A stretch of 64,000 bases of DNA from Solirubrobacter ginsenosidimutans (GTDB lineage: Bacteria; Actinomycetota; Thermoleophilia; Solirubrobacterales; Solirubrobacteraceae): the NCBI RefSeq assembly GCF_027587205.1, contig NZ_JAPDOD010000027.1, positions 1-64,000 on the forward strand, read 5' to 3'. Position 1 is the stretch's first letter, and each line of letters starts with the position of its first letter. This document shows, piece by piece, positions 24,981 through 38,426 of the stretch. Under the pieces are notes generated by a model that had not been told where the DNA came from, ran no database searches, and saw only the letters and a program-made list of their open reading frames with translations. Made by a program: the position numbers and the translations under genes.

Positions 24981-25520
24981 CTACGGGGTCGCGGCCAGGT
25001 GGAGAGCGTAGAGCTCGATGGTGCCCGGGCGCTGTGGGTGTGCGCCGACGGACTCACGGCCGAACCCCAGCCGCTTCGCGACCGCGATCGACGCGACGTT
25101 CTCCGGGTCGATCACCGCGATCAGCCGGGACAACCCGAGCGACGTTCGCGCCGCAGCGACCGCCGCCCGCCCGGCCTCCGTTGCGTAGCCGTTGCCCCAG
25201 GCCGACGGGTGCAGGCGCCACCCCACCTCGACCTCGTGGGCGACGCGCGGGAACCAGAGCGGGTGACTGAGCCCCGTGAAACCGATGACCTCGCCAGTTG
25301 CGCGAACGCGGACGGCCCAGAGGCCGAAGCCGTGCTGCTCCCAGTGGGCGGCGAAGCGACGCGACTGGGCCGCGGACTCAGGCGCGGTGTACGGGACGCC
25401 ATCGTTGAGATAGCGAACGGCCACAGGACACGCGTTGAGCCGCGTGAGCGCCGGCGTGTGGAGCGCAACGTCCCAGCGCGAGAGCTGCAAACGCTCGGTG
25501 GTGACGTCCGAAAGGGCCAT
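24981..25520 (-). CDS. GNAT acetyltransferase (RimJ/RimL-like)
   Basis: 179-aa N-acetyltransferase of the ribosomal-protein-Ala acetyltransferase type. TTERLQLSRW opens the fold. The acetyl-CoA site is in VEVGWRLHPSAWGNGYATEAGRAAV (about 95-120), and IDPENVASIAVAKRLGF is the conserved C-terminal block. The substrate cannot be told from sequence. It lies just past the rRNA operon terminator in the same direction. Confidence 0.88.
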   Translation of the reverse strand: MALSDVTTERLQLSRWDVALHTPALTRLNACPVAVRYLNDGVPYTAPESAAQSRRFAAHWEQHGFGLWAVRVRATGEVIGFTGLSHPLWFPRVAHEVEVGWRLHPSAWGNGYATEAGRAAVAAARTSLGLSRLIAVIDPENVASIAVAKRLGFGRESVGAHPQRPGTIELYALHLAATP

Positions 25521-25530
25521 TAACGAAGAC

Positions 25531-25551
25531 GAGCCGCCTCAAGGGCGGCTC
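25531..25551 (-). terminator. rRNA operon terminator
   Basis: GAGCCGCC / GGCGGCTC (25531-25538, 25544-25551) with a 5-nt loop, about 20 bp past 5S rRNA in the direction of transcription; flanking AGAC/GTCT can extend the stem. Confidence 0.7.
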
Positions 25552-25571
25552 AAGTCTACGTATTCAAAGGA

Positions 25572-25686
25572 CCGGCGGCGACCTACTCTCCCAGACCCTT
25601 GCAGGTCAAGTACCATCGGCGCTACGGGGCTTGACTGCTCTGTTCGGAATGGGAAGAGGTATTTCCCCCGTGCAATAGCCACCGGA
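25572..25686 (-). rRNA. rrf: 5S ribosomal RNA
   Basis: About 115 nt. Read on the minus strand it starts near CCGGTGGCTATTGCACGGGG and contains the CCCATTCCGAACAGAGCAGT loop that identifies 5S rRNA; the 3' end pairs back as GTAGGTCGCCGCCGG. Boundaries are approximate by a few bases. It lies about 70 bp beyond 23S rRNA. Confidence 0.93.
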
Positions 25687-25718
25687 AACTTGTCAAGACC
25701 ACGCCTCAGCGGGCCTTC

Positions 25719-25730
25719 AAAACTGCACAA
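25719..25730 (-). other. 23S processing stalk, 3' arm
   Basis: AAAACTGCACAA is the exact complement of TTGTGCAGTTTT at 28835-28846. Allowing two mismatches/wobbles the pairing spans about 23 bp. It brackets 23S rRNA as an RNase III-type processing stem. Confidence 0.6.
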
Positions 25731-25757
25731 CCCGCCAACGAACGGGTACCACTAAAA

Positions 25758-30583
<4,826 letters not shown>

Positions 30584-30790
30584 GAACTTCACAAAGAGCG
30601 TCACTCGCTACTCGAGGACCCACCAGTACACATGAGGTGGATCGAGCGATTGACAGGGTTACTACTCAGGTACTACTGGCACTTCTGTACTTCTGATTCC
30701 TTGTACCGGTCGGATATACTCCAAGGAGTGTTTATCCGCCAGCATCACGAAACCTGGACACAATTTCGATGGCAAGGAGCCATCGAATGT

Positions 30791-30807
30791 GCATGCTGTT
30801 GAGTTTT
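30791..30807 (-). other. 16S processing stalk, 5' arm
   Basis: GCATGCTGTTGAGTTTT is the perfect 17-bp complement of AAAACTCAACAGCATGC at 28897-28913. The two arms bracket 16S rRNA. Confidence 0.75.
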
Positions 30808-30873
30808 CAAAGACCGCCGCGCCGTAAGTTCCGAGGTGATTCCTCAGTGCTTTCTGCGCTCAGTGCTTAGAGA

Positions 30874-30959
30874 AGCTTAGCAGCCCCTCTGTGAGCTATC
30901 CGCTCCCGGGGCGAACCCCGGCGGGCGTAGAAGCTTAGCGCATCACCGCTGGGAATCAA
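30874..30959 (-). promoter_or_regulatory. rRNA operon promoters
   Basis: On the minus strand TTGATT (30954-30959) is followed after exactly 16 bp by TAAGCT (30932-30937), a good -35/-10 pair. A second identical TAAGCT with the same downstream TCT occurs at 30874-30879 with a weak -35. Tandem rrn promoters are usual. Confidence 0.6.
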
Positions 30960-31035
30960 TGTCCCTGGCGGCTTCCGAAGCGCAACTCCCTGCCCGACGG
31001 CGCGGAAGAGTAGCAGCGCGGATCCGGCTCTCAAG

Positions 31036-31071
31036 GGATCTCGCGAAATTTTTTGGGGAACTACGAGATCC
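31036..31071 (-). terminator. Possible tyrS terminator hairpin
   Basis: GGATCTCG / CGAGATCC (31036-31043 and 31064-31071), perfect 8-bp arms around a 20-nt A/T-rich loop. The stem includes the last codons and stop of tyrS and separates it from the rrn promoters. Confidence 0.4.
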
Positions 31072-32224
31072 GCACGCGGCGGTACTGGCGCTTGCCCATC
31101 TGCAGCACCCGCCCGTCGAGCGTCGCCGCCGGCACGTCCAGGGGGTCGGCCGGCAGCGGCTCGCCGTCGACCTTCACGCCCCCCTGGGCCAGCTTGCGCC
31201 GGGCCTCCGACCGTGAGCCCCCGAAGAGCGCGACGATCACCTCAGGCAGATGCAGGGTCCCCCCGTTGGCCGCGAGCGCGACCTCTTCGATCTCGTCGGG
31301 CAGTTCGTGCTTGATGAAGATCTGGTCGAAGCCGGCCTCGGCCTCGACTGCCGCGTCCTCTCCCCAGAAGCGCCTCACGAGCGCGCGCGCGAGGGCGCGC
31401 TTCGCGTCGCGCGGGCCCACGCCCTCCGGAACCGACCCGCCGAGCAGCAGCCCGTACCAGTTCTCGAGCTCGGCATCGGGCAACCGCAGCGTCTTGCCGT
31501 ACATCTCCCCCGGCGGGTCGGTGATCCCGATGTGGTTGCCGTAGGACTTCGACATCTTGCGCTCGCCGTCGATCCCGTTGAGCAGGGGGACGGTCAGCAC
31601 CACCTGCGGCGGCTGCCCGTACGACGTCTGCAGCGCGCGGCCCATGAACAGGTTGAAGGTCTGATCGGTCCCCCCGAGCTCGACGTCGGCGCGGATCGCC
31701 ACCGAGTCATAGCCCTGCAGGACCGGGTAGAGCATCTCCAGCAGGGAGACGGGCTCTGCCGCGGCCATGCGCTTGGCGAAGTCGTCGCGCTCGAGCATCT
31801 GCGCCACCGTCACCCGCCGGATCAGGCGGAAGAGCTCCTCCATCGGCATGTCCAGCCACTCGGAGTTGCGCCGCACCTCAAGGCGCTCATCGTCGAGCAG
31901 CACCTTGGTCGCCTGGGCGAGGTAGGTCTGCGCGTGCTCGTCGATCTCCTCGGGCGAGAGCACCGGCCGAGTGGCGGAACGCCCGGATGGATCACCCACC
32001 CGCGCCGTGTAGTCCCCCACGATCAGGACGACCGTGTGGCCGAGATCCTGGAACTCGCGCAGCTTCTGCAGGACCACCGTGTGCCCGAGATGCAGATCGG
32101 GCGCAGTCGGGTCCAGACCGAGCTTCACGCGCAGAGGCCGGCCTTCGGCCAAGCGCTTCTCCAGCGCCCCCTCGGGGCGCACCGCGACAGCGTTTCGAGC
32201 GAGGAACTGCGCCGGTGATTCCAT
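31061..32224 (-). CDS. tyrS: Tyrosyl-tRNA synthetase
   Basis: Class I synthetase charging tRNA-Tyr, 387 aa. HIGH-type motif PDLHLGHTVV (about 42-51), KMSKS in DGERKMSKSYGN, and a C-terminal S4 domain (GSRSEARRKLAQGGVKVDGE). The KMSKS variant marks the TyrZ-like subgroup rather than the E. coli TyrS type (KFGKT). The ATG at 32224 is preceded by TAGCAT 8 nt upstream; an extension to 32278 would cross that promoter and is rejected. Confidence 0.95.
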   Translation of the reverse strand: MESPAQFLARNAVAVRPEGALEKRLAEGRPLRVKLGLDPTAPDLHLGHTVVLQKLREFQDLGHTVVLIVGDYTARVGDPSGRSATRPVLSPEEIDEHAQTYLAQATKVLLDDERLEVRRNSEWLDMPMEELFRLIRRVTVAQMLERDDFAKRMAAAEPVSLLEMLYPVLQGYDSVAIRADVELGGTDQTFNLFMGRALQTSYGQPPQVVLTVPLLNGIDGERKMSKSYGNHIGITDPPGEMYGKTLRLPDAELENWYGLLLGGSVPEGVGPRDAKRALARALVRRFWGEDAAVEAEAGFDQIFIKHELPDEIEEVALAANGGTLHLPEVIVALFGGSRSEARRKLAQGGVKVDGEPLPADPLDVPAATLDGRVLQMGKRQYRRVRIS

Positions 32225-32238
32225 CCGACCCAATGCTA
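32225..32238 (-). promoter_or_regulatory. Putative leaderless promoter of tyrS
   Basis: TAGCAT (minus strand, 32238-32233) ends 8 nt before the tyrS ATG. No T-box or long leader precedes tyrS. Confidence 0.45.
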
Positions 32239-32339
32239 GAGTTCCGCGCCCGGCGAGGCCTGGTCCGCCCGCCCTCACGCTCGACGCTTACCCTTGGCAA
32301 TGACACTTTGTCCGGAGGGACGTCGGTCGTCACCTGCAC

Positions 32340-34763
32340 ATGAGCGATCACGAGCGAACGAGCACCGTCCCAGCCGAGGCTTCAGCCGAAGGCGCCGAGG
32401 TGCTCCAGTTCCCGCGTACGCGCGAGAGCAGGCGCTTCAGACTGCGCTTCTGGCGCCGCCGCAAGCGGCCCAAGCGCTTCAAGGTCCGCAAGCTCCGCGT
32501 CCTCGCGGTCTTCTTCTTCCTCGGCATCCTCGCGATCGTCTCGGCGCTGTTCGGGATGTTCATGGCCGTCGCGTCGGACCTGCCGCCGCTCGAGGAACCC
32601 GCGCACCAGCCGTCGGTGATCGTCGACGCCCGCGGCCGTGAGATCGGCACCCTGACCGGCAACGAGCGCCGGATCTACCTCTCCGAGACGCAGATCGCGC
32701 CGGTCATGAAGCACGCGATCGTCGCGATCGAGGACCGCCGCTTCTACACCAACAGCGGCGTCGACCTGCGCGGCATCGCCCGCGCCGCCGTCGAGGACGT
32801 CACCTCCGGCGGGGCGGTCCAGGGCGCCTCCACGATCCCGCAGCAGTTCGTGAAGATCTCGCTCGCCGCCGAGAACCAGCGCACGGTCTTCCAGAAGCTC
32901 CGCGAGGCCGCGCTCGCGTACCACCTCACGCGCAAGTGGTCCAAGGAGCGGATCCTGCGCAACTACCTGAACTCGATCTACTTCGGCAACGGCGCCTACG
33001 GGATCGAGTCGGCCGCGCGCACCTACTTCGCGTACAACCACGACGGCTGCGGCGGCCGCGAGGACGATCCGCCGTGCGCCTCGGTCCTGCTCCCGCACGA
33101 GGCCGCGCTGCTGGCGGCGATGGTCGCCTCCCCGAGCGCGTTCGACCCGACCCAGCACCCGGTCGCGGCCAAGCGCCGGCGCGATCTCGTGCTGCTGCGC
33201 ATGACCGAGCAGGGCTACCTGACGCACGACATCTACCTCAGCGAGAAGGCCGAGCCGCTGCCGACCCGCGACGACCTGACCTTCCCCAAGGAGGACACGG
33301 AGTACCCGTACTTCACCTCCTGGATCAAGCAGCAGGTCGTCGACCGCCTCGGCGGCGGGCAGCAGGGCGCCCAGCTCGCGTTCGAGGGCGGGCTGCGCGT
33401 GAAGACGACGATCGACTCGCGGCTGCAGACCGCGGCGCAGAAGGCGATCGACGCCTGGCTGCCCAACAAGTCCGGGCCGCGCGCCTCGCTCGTCGCGATC
33501 TCCAACAAGGACGGCGCGGTGCGGGCGATGATCGGCGGCGACAACTACGGCGTCGCGCCGTTCAACCTCGCCACACAGGGCCAGCGACAACCCGGCTCCT
33601 CGTTCAAGCCGTTCGTGCTCGCGGAGGCGCTGAAACAGGGGATCAGCCCGAACTCCACCTGGGAGTCCAAGAAGCTGACCTACACCCTCAAGGGCGGCGA
33701 GCGGTTCACGGTCAACAACTACGACGACGCCTACGCGGGCGTGACCACGCTCGCCAACGCCACGGCGTTCTCCGACAACGCGGTGTTCGTGCAGGTGGGC
33801 AAGAAGGTCGGGACCAAGAAGGTCTCCAAGCTCGCCCGGAGGATGGGCATCCGGACGCCCGTGTCTACCAACCTCGCGATCGCCCTCGGCGGTCTGCGCA
33901 CCGGTGTGACGCCGCTGGACATGGCGCACGCCTATGAGACCTTCGCCAGCGGCGGGAAGCTCATCTACGGCTCGCTCTCGCCCGGCCAGAGCAAGCATTC
34001 GCTCCCGGTGCCCGGCCCGGTCGGCATCGAGCGCATCGATCGCCTGCGCAACAACAAGACCAAGCTGGTCGAGTTGCCCGACGGCGAGCGGATGATCAAC
34101 AAGGTCAAGAAGCGCACGGTCATCAAGCCCGAGATCGCGAACGAGGTCGGGCAGCTGCTGCAGGGCGTCGTCAAGAAGGGCTCGGCCACCCGCGCCCAGA
34201 TCCCGGGCGTGATGATCGCCGGCAAGACCGGGACCACCGAGAACTACGGCGACGCCTGGTTCGTCGGCTGGACCAAGGAGTACACGGTCGCGGTCTGGGT
34301 CGGCTATCCCGACGAGTTCAAGCCGATGAAGACCGAGTTCCAGGGCGCACCGGTCGCCGGCGGCACGTTCCCCGCCGGGATCTGGAAGACCTTCATGGAG
34401 TCGCTGCTGAAGTACGACCCGCTGCCCAAGAAGGACGGCGGCGACGGTACCGGCAAGGACCTCGAGCCGACCCCGTCGCCCAGCGGCGACGGGAGCGGGA
34501 CGCCGCCGCCCGCGGCCACGGTCGCGCCTCCCGCGTCGACAACGGCCCCGCCCGCCACCGGCGGCGGGACGGGCGGCACCGGCAACACGACCCCGCAGCA
34601 GACGCCGACACCGCAGGCCACGACGCCGCCCGCCGCGACTCCCCCGCCTCAGGCCACGCCGCCGCCGGCCAACCCCGGGACCGACCCGGGCGGCACGACA
34701 GGGGGCGGCGGCCAGACCGCACCGCCTGCCGGCGGCGACACGGCAGCCGCCACGACGGGCTGA
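32340..34763 (+). CDS. Class A penicillin-binding protein (PBP1A-like)
   Basis: Bifunctional peptidoglycan glycosyltransferase/transpeptidase, 807 aa. A basic cytoplasmic tail and one membrane helix (about 57-80) precede the GT51 domain with catalytic Glu131 (AIEDRRFYTN) and STIPQQFVK. The transpeptidase domain has SxxK at Ser420 (PGSSFKPF), SDN (FSDNAVF) and KTGT (AGKTGTTENYGDAWF). The C-terminal about 110 residues are a Pro/Thr/Gly-rich low-complexity tail, common in actinobacterial class A PBPs. Only 7 bp separate its stop from the convergent gene. Confidence 0.94.
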   Translation: MSDHERTSTVPAEASAEGAEVLQFPRTRESRRFRLRFWRRRKRPKRFKVRKLRVLAVFFFLGILAIVSALFGMFMAVASDLPPLEEPAHQPSVIVDARGREIGTLTGNERRIYLSETQIAPVMKHAIVAIEDRRFYTNSGVDLRGIARAAVEDVTSGGAVQGASTIPQQFVKISLAAENQRTVFQKLREAALAYHLTRKWSKERILRNYLNSIYFGNGAYGIESAARTYFAYNHDGCGGREDDPPCASVLLPHEAALLAAMVASPSAFDPTQHPVAAKRRRDLVLLRMTEQGYLTHDIYLSEKAEPLPTRDDLTFPKEDTEYPYFTSWIKQQVVDRLGGGQQGAQLAFEGGLRVKTTIDSRLQTAAQKAIDAWLPNKSGPRASLVAISNKDGAVRAMIGGDNYGVAPFNLATQGQRQPGSSFKPFVLAEALKQGISPNSTWESKKLTYTLKGGERFTVNNYDDAYAGVTTLANATAFSDNAVFVQVGKKVGTKKVSKLARRMGIRTPVSTNLAIALGGLRTGVTPLDMAHAYETFASGGKLIYGSLSPGQSKHSLPVPGPVGIERIDRLRNNKTKLVELPDGERMINKVKKRTVIKPEIANEVGQLLQGVVKKGSATRAQIPGVMIAGKTGTTENYGDAWFVGWTKEYTVAVWVGYPDEFKPMKTEFQGAPVAGGTFPAGIWKTFMESLLKYDPLPKKDGGDGTGKDLEPTPSPSGDGSGTPPPAATVAPPASTTAPPATGGGTGGTGNTTPQQTPTPQATTPPAATPPPQATPPPANPGTDPGGTTGGGGQTAPPAGGDTAAATTG

Positions 34764-34770
34764 CGGCCCG

Positions 34771-35430
34771 TCACCCGCGGGCGTTGAGTCCCGGCGGCCA
34801 GGGCCGGGAGACGTCGCGCGAGCCGATCGCGCAGAAGCGCCAGGGCAGCTCAGCGGCCTTCGTGATGCCGATCCGGGGACCGGTCACATACGGGCGCGGT
34901 TCACCCGCGAGGATCCGGATCGGCCCGTCGATCAGCGACGTGGCGTTCTCGGTCAACTCGATCCCGAGCGCCTGCGTCAGCTTGCCCGGGCCGTTGGAGA
35001 GGCCGGCGCCGCCGCCCCGGCGCAGTCGCATCACCTCGAGGCCCGAGAGCGGCTCGAGCGCCCGGATCAGCACCGCGGCGCCCACGTCCTCGGGCTCGCA
35101 CACGGCGTTGAGCAACGCGTGGATCCCGTAGGAGCGATAGACGTAGGCGACGCCGGGCGGCCCGAAGAGCACGGCGGTCCGCGGCGTGAGGCCGACGTAC
35201 GCATGGCACGCCGGCTCGCTGAAGTGGTAGGCCTCGGTCTCGACGATCACGCCCGCGGTGTCGCCGTGCACGACGACACAGCCCAACAGCGCGGGCGCGA
35301 CCTCCAAGACCGGACGCGCGTAAAACGACTCGTCTACGACGTCGAGTCCAGCGACGCCTTCGCGTGGGCCAGCTGCTCGCGCACCCGCGTCAGCGACGTC
35401 CCGCCTTCGCTCTCCTTGGATTCCAGCCAC
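34771..35430 (-). CDS. 3-methyladenine DNA glycosylase (AAG/MPG family)
   Basis: Monofunctional base-excision glycosylase of the mammalian AAG type. The conserved core reads SFYARPVLEVAPALLGCVVV, VETEAYHFSEPACHAYVG (catalytic Glu in VETEAY), YVYRSYGIHALLNAV and the NGPGKLTQALGI product-site block. The only ATG/GTG start upstream of the core in frame is 35430, which would overlap argH by 97 nt; the core itself begins about 100 nt later, just past the argH stop, so the true start is uncertain. Confidence 0.88.
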   Translation of the reverse strand: MAGIQGERRRDVADAGARAAGPREGVAGLDVVDESFYARPVLEVAPALLGCVVVHGDTAGVIVETEAYHFSEPACHAYVGLTPRTAVLFGPPGVAYVYRSYGIHALLNAVCEPEDVGAAVLIRALEPLSGLEVMRLRRGGGAGLSNGPGKLTQALGIELTENATSLIDGPIRILAGEPRPYVTGPRIGITKAAELPWRFCAIGSRDVSRPWPPGLNARG

Positions 35431-36701
35431 GACCCTTGAGATAGCACCGCGTAGAAGTCGTCATCGAGCACATCGGAGTGCTCGGCGAGCTCCTCGCGCG
35501 TCAGCTGCGAGAGCACCCGCCCAGACTCGACGGCGGTGCGCACGAGCGCGGCAACGATGCCGTGCGACTGGCGGAACGGGATGCCGCGCTTGACGAGCAT
35601 GTCGGCGACGTCGACCGCGGCCAGCATCTCGTCCGTCGCCGCGCCGGCGAGCCGATCGCGCTTGAAGGTCATGCTCTCGAGCATCCCGCGCGCCGCCGCC
35701 AGGCACAGCTCCAGCGTGTCGACGGTGTCGAAGAGGTGCTCCTTGTCCTCCTGCATGTCCTTGTTGTAGGTCAGCGGGAGGCCGTGCATCACGCCGTGCA
35801 GCGCGGCCAGGTGCCCGACGATCCGCGGCGCCTTGGCGCGCAGCAGCTCGGCGGCGTCCGGGTTCTTCTTCTGCGGCATGATCGACGAGCTGGAGGCCCA
35901 GTCGTCTCGCACCTCGGCGAAGCCGAACTCCTCCGAGGACCACATCACGATCTCCGCGCCCAGACGCGAGAGATGCGTGGCGCAGGTGGCGGCGGCCGAG
36001 AGGAAGTCCAGGACGAAGTCGCGGTTGGAGACGCCGTCGATCGAGTTCGGGACCACGCCCGTGAACCCGAGCTCGGAGGCCACCAGGCGGCGGTCGGTCG
36101 GGAAGTTCACGCCCGCCAGCGCGCCCGAGCCCAGCGGCAGCTCCGCCGTGGACCCCAGGACCACCTCGAACCGCGCCGCGTCGCGCCGGAACATCCAGAA
36201 GTAGGCCAGCAGATGGTGTGAGAGATAGACCGGCTGCGCGCGCTGGAGGTGGGTGTAACCGGGCATCGCCCAGTCCAGGTGCGCCTCGGCGACGCGCACG
36301 ATCACGGTCTGCAGGTCCGTCAGCGCCTCGATCGCCCGCAGCGCGTGCGCGCGGGTGAACATCACCATGTCGGTGGCGACCTGGTCGTTGCGCGAGCGGG
36401 CGGTGTGCAGCTTGCCGCCGACTGGGCCGACGATCTCCGTCAGCCGTCGCTCGACGGCCATGTGGATGTCCTCGTCGGTCTCGAGGAACGGGAACTCGCC
36501 GGCGTCGAGCTCCGCGGCGACCCGATCGAGGCCGCCGAGCAGCTCGTCGCGGTCGGTCTCGGTGATGATGCCGGTCGCGGCGAGCATCGTCGCGTGGGCG
36601 CGTGATTGCTCGACGTCGTAGGGCGCGAGGCGCCAGTCGAAGCCGATCGACGCGTTCAACGACACGAAGACCGGATCGGGCGGAAGGCTGAAGCGGGACA
36701 C
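35334..36701 (-). CDS. argH: Argininosuccinate lyase
   Basis: Last step of arginine synthesis: argininosuccinate to arginine and fumarate, about 455 aa, homotetramer. Family blocks include LNASIGFDWRLAPYD, HTARSRNDQVATD, PGYTHLQRAQPV and the signature loop SSSIMPQKKNPDAAE with the catalytic Ser. GTG at 36701 is preferred; a TTG at 36722 would reach to within 1 bp of the divergent GNAT. No other arg genes are near. The 3' end overlaps the possible N-terminus of the glycosylase gene. Confidence 0.94.
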   Translation of the reverse strand: MSRFSLPPDPVFVSLNASIGFDWRLAPYDVEQSRAHATMLAATGIITETDRDELLGGLDRVAAELDAGEFPFLETDEDIHMAVERRLTEIVGPVGGKLHTARSRNDQVATDMVMFTRAHALRAIEALTDLQTVIVRVAEAHLDWAMPGYTHLQRAQPVYLSHHLLAYFWMFRRDAARFEVVLGSTAELPLGSGALAGVNFPTDRRLVASELGFTGVVPNSIDGVSNRDFVLDFLSAAATCATHLSRLGAEIVMWSSEEFGFAEVRDDWASSSSIMPQKKNPDAAELLRAKAPRIVGHLAALHGVMHGLPLTYNKDMQEDKEHLFDTVDTLELCLAAARGMLESMTFKRDRLAGAATDEMLAAVDVADMLVKRGIPFRQSHGIVAALVRTAVESGRVLSQLTREELAEHSDVLDDDFYAVLSQGSWLESKESEGGTSLTRVREQLAHAKASLDSTS

Positions 36702-36723
36702 GGACTCGGCATCATGAACCAAG

Positions 36724-37338
36724 ATGGATCTGCTCGTCCGCCCCGCGGCCCCCGACGACCCGTGCGTCCCGCTGCTCTTCGAGTCGGCGAAGCCCTATTA
36801 CACGGCCTACGCCGGGAGCTCGCGGCGCGCGCTGGCGCTCCTGGAGGCCGTCTTCGCCGAGCCCGGCCACGCCGCCAGCTACGACTGCTGCACGGTCGCC
36901 TGCGTCAACACCGAGCTCGTCGGCGTGGTCTCCGGCTTTCCCGTCGAGGCGGGCGATGAGCTCTCGCGGCGCTTCATCCGGCTCACGCTCCCGAAGCTCC
37001 CGCCATGGCGCTGGCCCGGGACCTTCCGCCACCTGCGAGCGGCGGGCCACGTGGCGCCCAGCCCACCGCCGGGCGCCTACTACGTCGACGCGCTCGCGGT
37101 CGCCCCGAGCTGGCGCCGGCAGGGCATCGCCAGGCGCCTACTCGACGAGGCGCACGAGCAGGCGCGCACCGCCGGCCTGGACCGGCTCGCGCTCGACACC
37201 GGCCTGCAGAACGCCGACGCCCGCCGCCTCTACGAGGCCTACGGCTTCGGCGAACGCGAGATCCGCCGCGCTCCCAACGACCGCACGGCCCGCGCACTGG
37301 GCGGGCCGGGCTTCGTCGGCTACCTCAAGGCCGTGTAG
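36724..37338 (+). CDS. GNAT family N-acetyltransferase
   Basis: 204 aa. The acetyl-CoA binding motif is VDALAVAPSWRRQGIARRLLDEAHEQA (about 121-147), and LDTGLQNADARRLYEAYGFGERE is the C-terminal GNAT block. The N-terminal half carries a proline-rich insertion (about 90-118). Substrate unknown. Divergent from argH, convergent with the DegT gene, with which it shares 19 bp at the 3' end. Confidence 0.85.
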   Translation: MDLLVRPAAPDDPCVPLLFESAKPYYTAYAGSSRRALALLEAVFAEPGHAASYDCCTVACVNTELVGVVSGFPVEAGDELSRRFIRLTLPKLPPWRWPGTFRHLRAAGHVAPSPPPGAYYVDALAVAPSWRRQGIARRLLDEAHEQARTAGLDRLALDTGLQNADARRLYEAYGFGEREIRRAPNDRTARALGGPGFVGYLKAV

Positions 37339-38426
37339 AGGACGCTCTCGAGCGCCTCGGCGACCTCGGCGACCTGTCCCTCCGTCAGCTCCGGGAAGAA
37401 CGGGAGCGCGATCGAGCGCGCCGCGACGTCCTCGCACACGGGGAACTCCCCGTCGCGGTAGCCGAAGCGCTCGCGGTAGAAGGACATCAGGTGGATCGCG
37501 GGCAGGTACGGCTTGGACTGCACGCCGCGCTCATACAGCGCCCGGATCGTGTCGTCGCGGTCGGCGCCGCGCGGGAGCTGGACGACGAACACGAACCAGC
37601 CGCGCACATCGCCGCCGAAGTCCTCGCACGGCAGCTCCAGGCCCTCGAATCCGGCCAGCGCGCTGCGATACCAGCCGGCGACCCGCGCCCGCGCGGCGAG
37701 CATGTCGTCGAGCCGCTGCAACTGGGCCAGGCCCAGCGCGCACGCGATGTCCGTGAGCCGGTAGTTGAAGCCGAGCCGGTCGTGGTCGAGCCAGTCCATG
37801 TTCGGCGCGCGGCCCTGGTTGCGCTCGGAGTCGACGATCACCTTGTGCTCGAGCGAGCCGAAGGTGAGCATCCCGCCCTCGCCCGTCGTGAGCTGCTTGT
37901 TGGCGTAGAAGCCGAACGCCGCGGGATGGCCGCGCCCGCCCACCTTCACCCCGTCGGCGTGGACGGCGCCGAGCGCCTCGCACGCGTCCTCGACGATCGG
38001 CAGGCCGTGGCGCTCCAGCGCGGGCGTGCCGGCGGGGTAGCCGAAGATGTGCACCGGCAGCAACGCCGTCGTGCGATCCGTGATCGCCGCCGCGGCGGCG
38101 TCGACGTCCAGGTTCAACGTCACCGGGTCGATGTCGACGAACACCGGGCGCGCGTTCTCGAACAGGATCGAGTTCGCGCTCGCCACGAACGAGAACGGCG
38201 ACGTGACGACCTCGTCGCCCGTCTTCACACCCACCGCCCGCAGCGCGAGGTGCAGCGCCGCGGTGCCGGAGGAGACCGCCGACGCGTGCGGCGCGCCCAC
38301 GCGGGCGGCGAACTCGCGCTCGAACTGCGGGACCCGCGGGCCGAGCGAGAGGTGCCGCGAGCGCAGCACCTCGAGCACCGCCTGCTCCTCCAGATCCCCG
38401 ATCACGGGGCGGGCGACCGGGATCAC
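37320..38426 (-). CDS. DegT/DnrJ/EryC1-family PLP aminotransferase
   Basis: Fold-type I aminotransferase of the sugar-aminotransferase family, 368 aa. PLP lysine in FGFYANKQLTTGEGGML (about residue 180), SSGTAALHLALRA, FVDIDPVTLNLD and IVEDACEALGA are family hallmarks. Substrates are usually nucleotide-linked keto-sugars. No sugar-nucleotide genes are near; instead it is translationally coupled to cimA (GTGA overlap) as last gene of the leucine/isoleucine operon, so it may be repurposed or simply co-transcribed. Confidence 0.88.
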   Translation of the reverse strand: MIPVARPVIGDLEEQAVLEVLRSRHLSLGPRVPQFEREFAARVGAPHASAVSSGTAALHLALRAVGVKTGDEVVTSPFSFVASANSILFENARPVFVDIDPVTLNLDVDAAAAAITDRTTALLPVHIFGYPAGTPALERHGLPIVEDACEALGAVHADGVKVGGRGHPAAFGFYANKQLTTGEGGMLTFGSLEHKVIVDSERNQGRAPNMDWLDHDRLGFNYRLTDIACALGLAQLQRLDDMLAARARVAGWYRSALAGFEGLELPCEDFGGDVRGWFVFVVQLPRGADRDDTIRALYERGVQSKPYLPAIHLMSFYRERFGYRDGEFPVCEDVAARSIALPFFPELTEGQVAEVAEALESVLYTALR

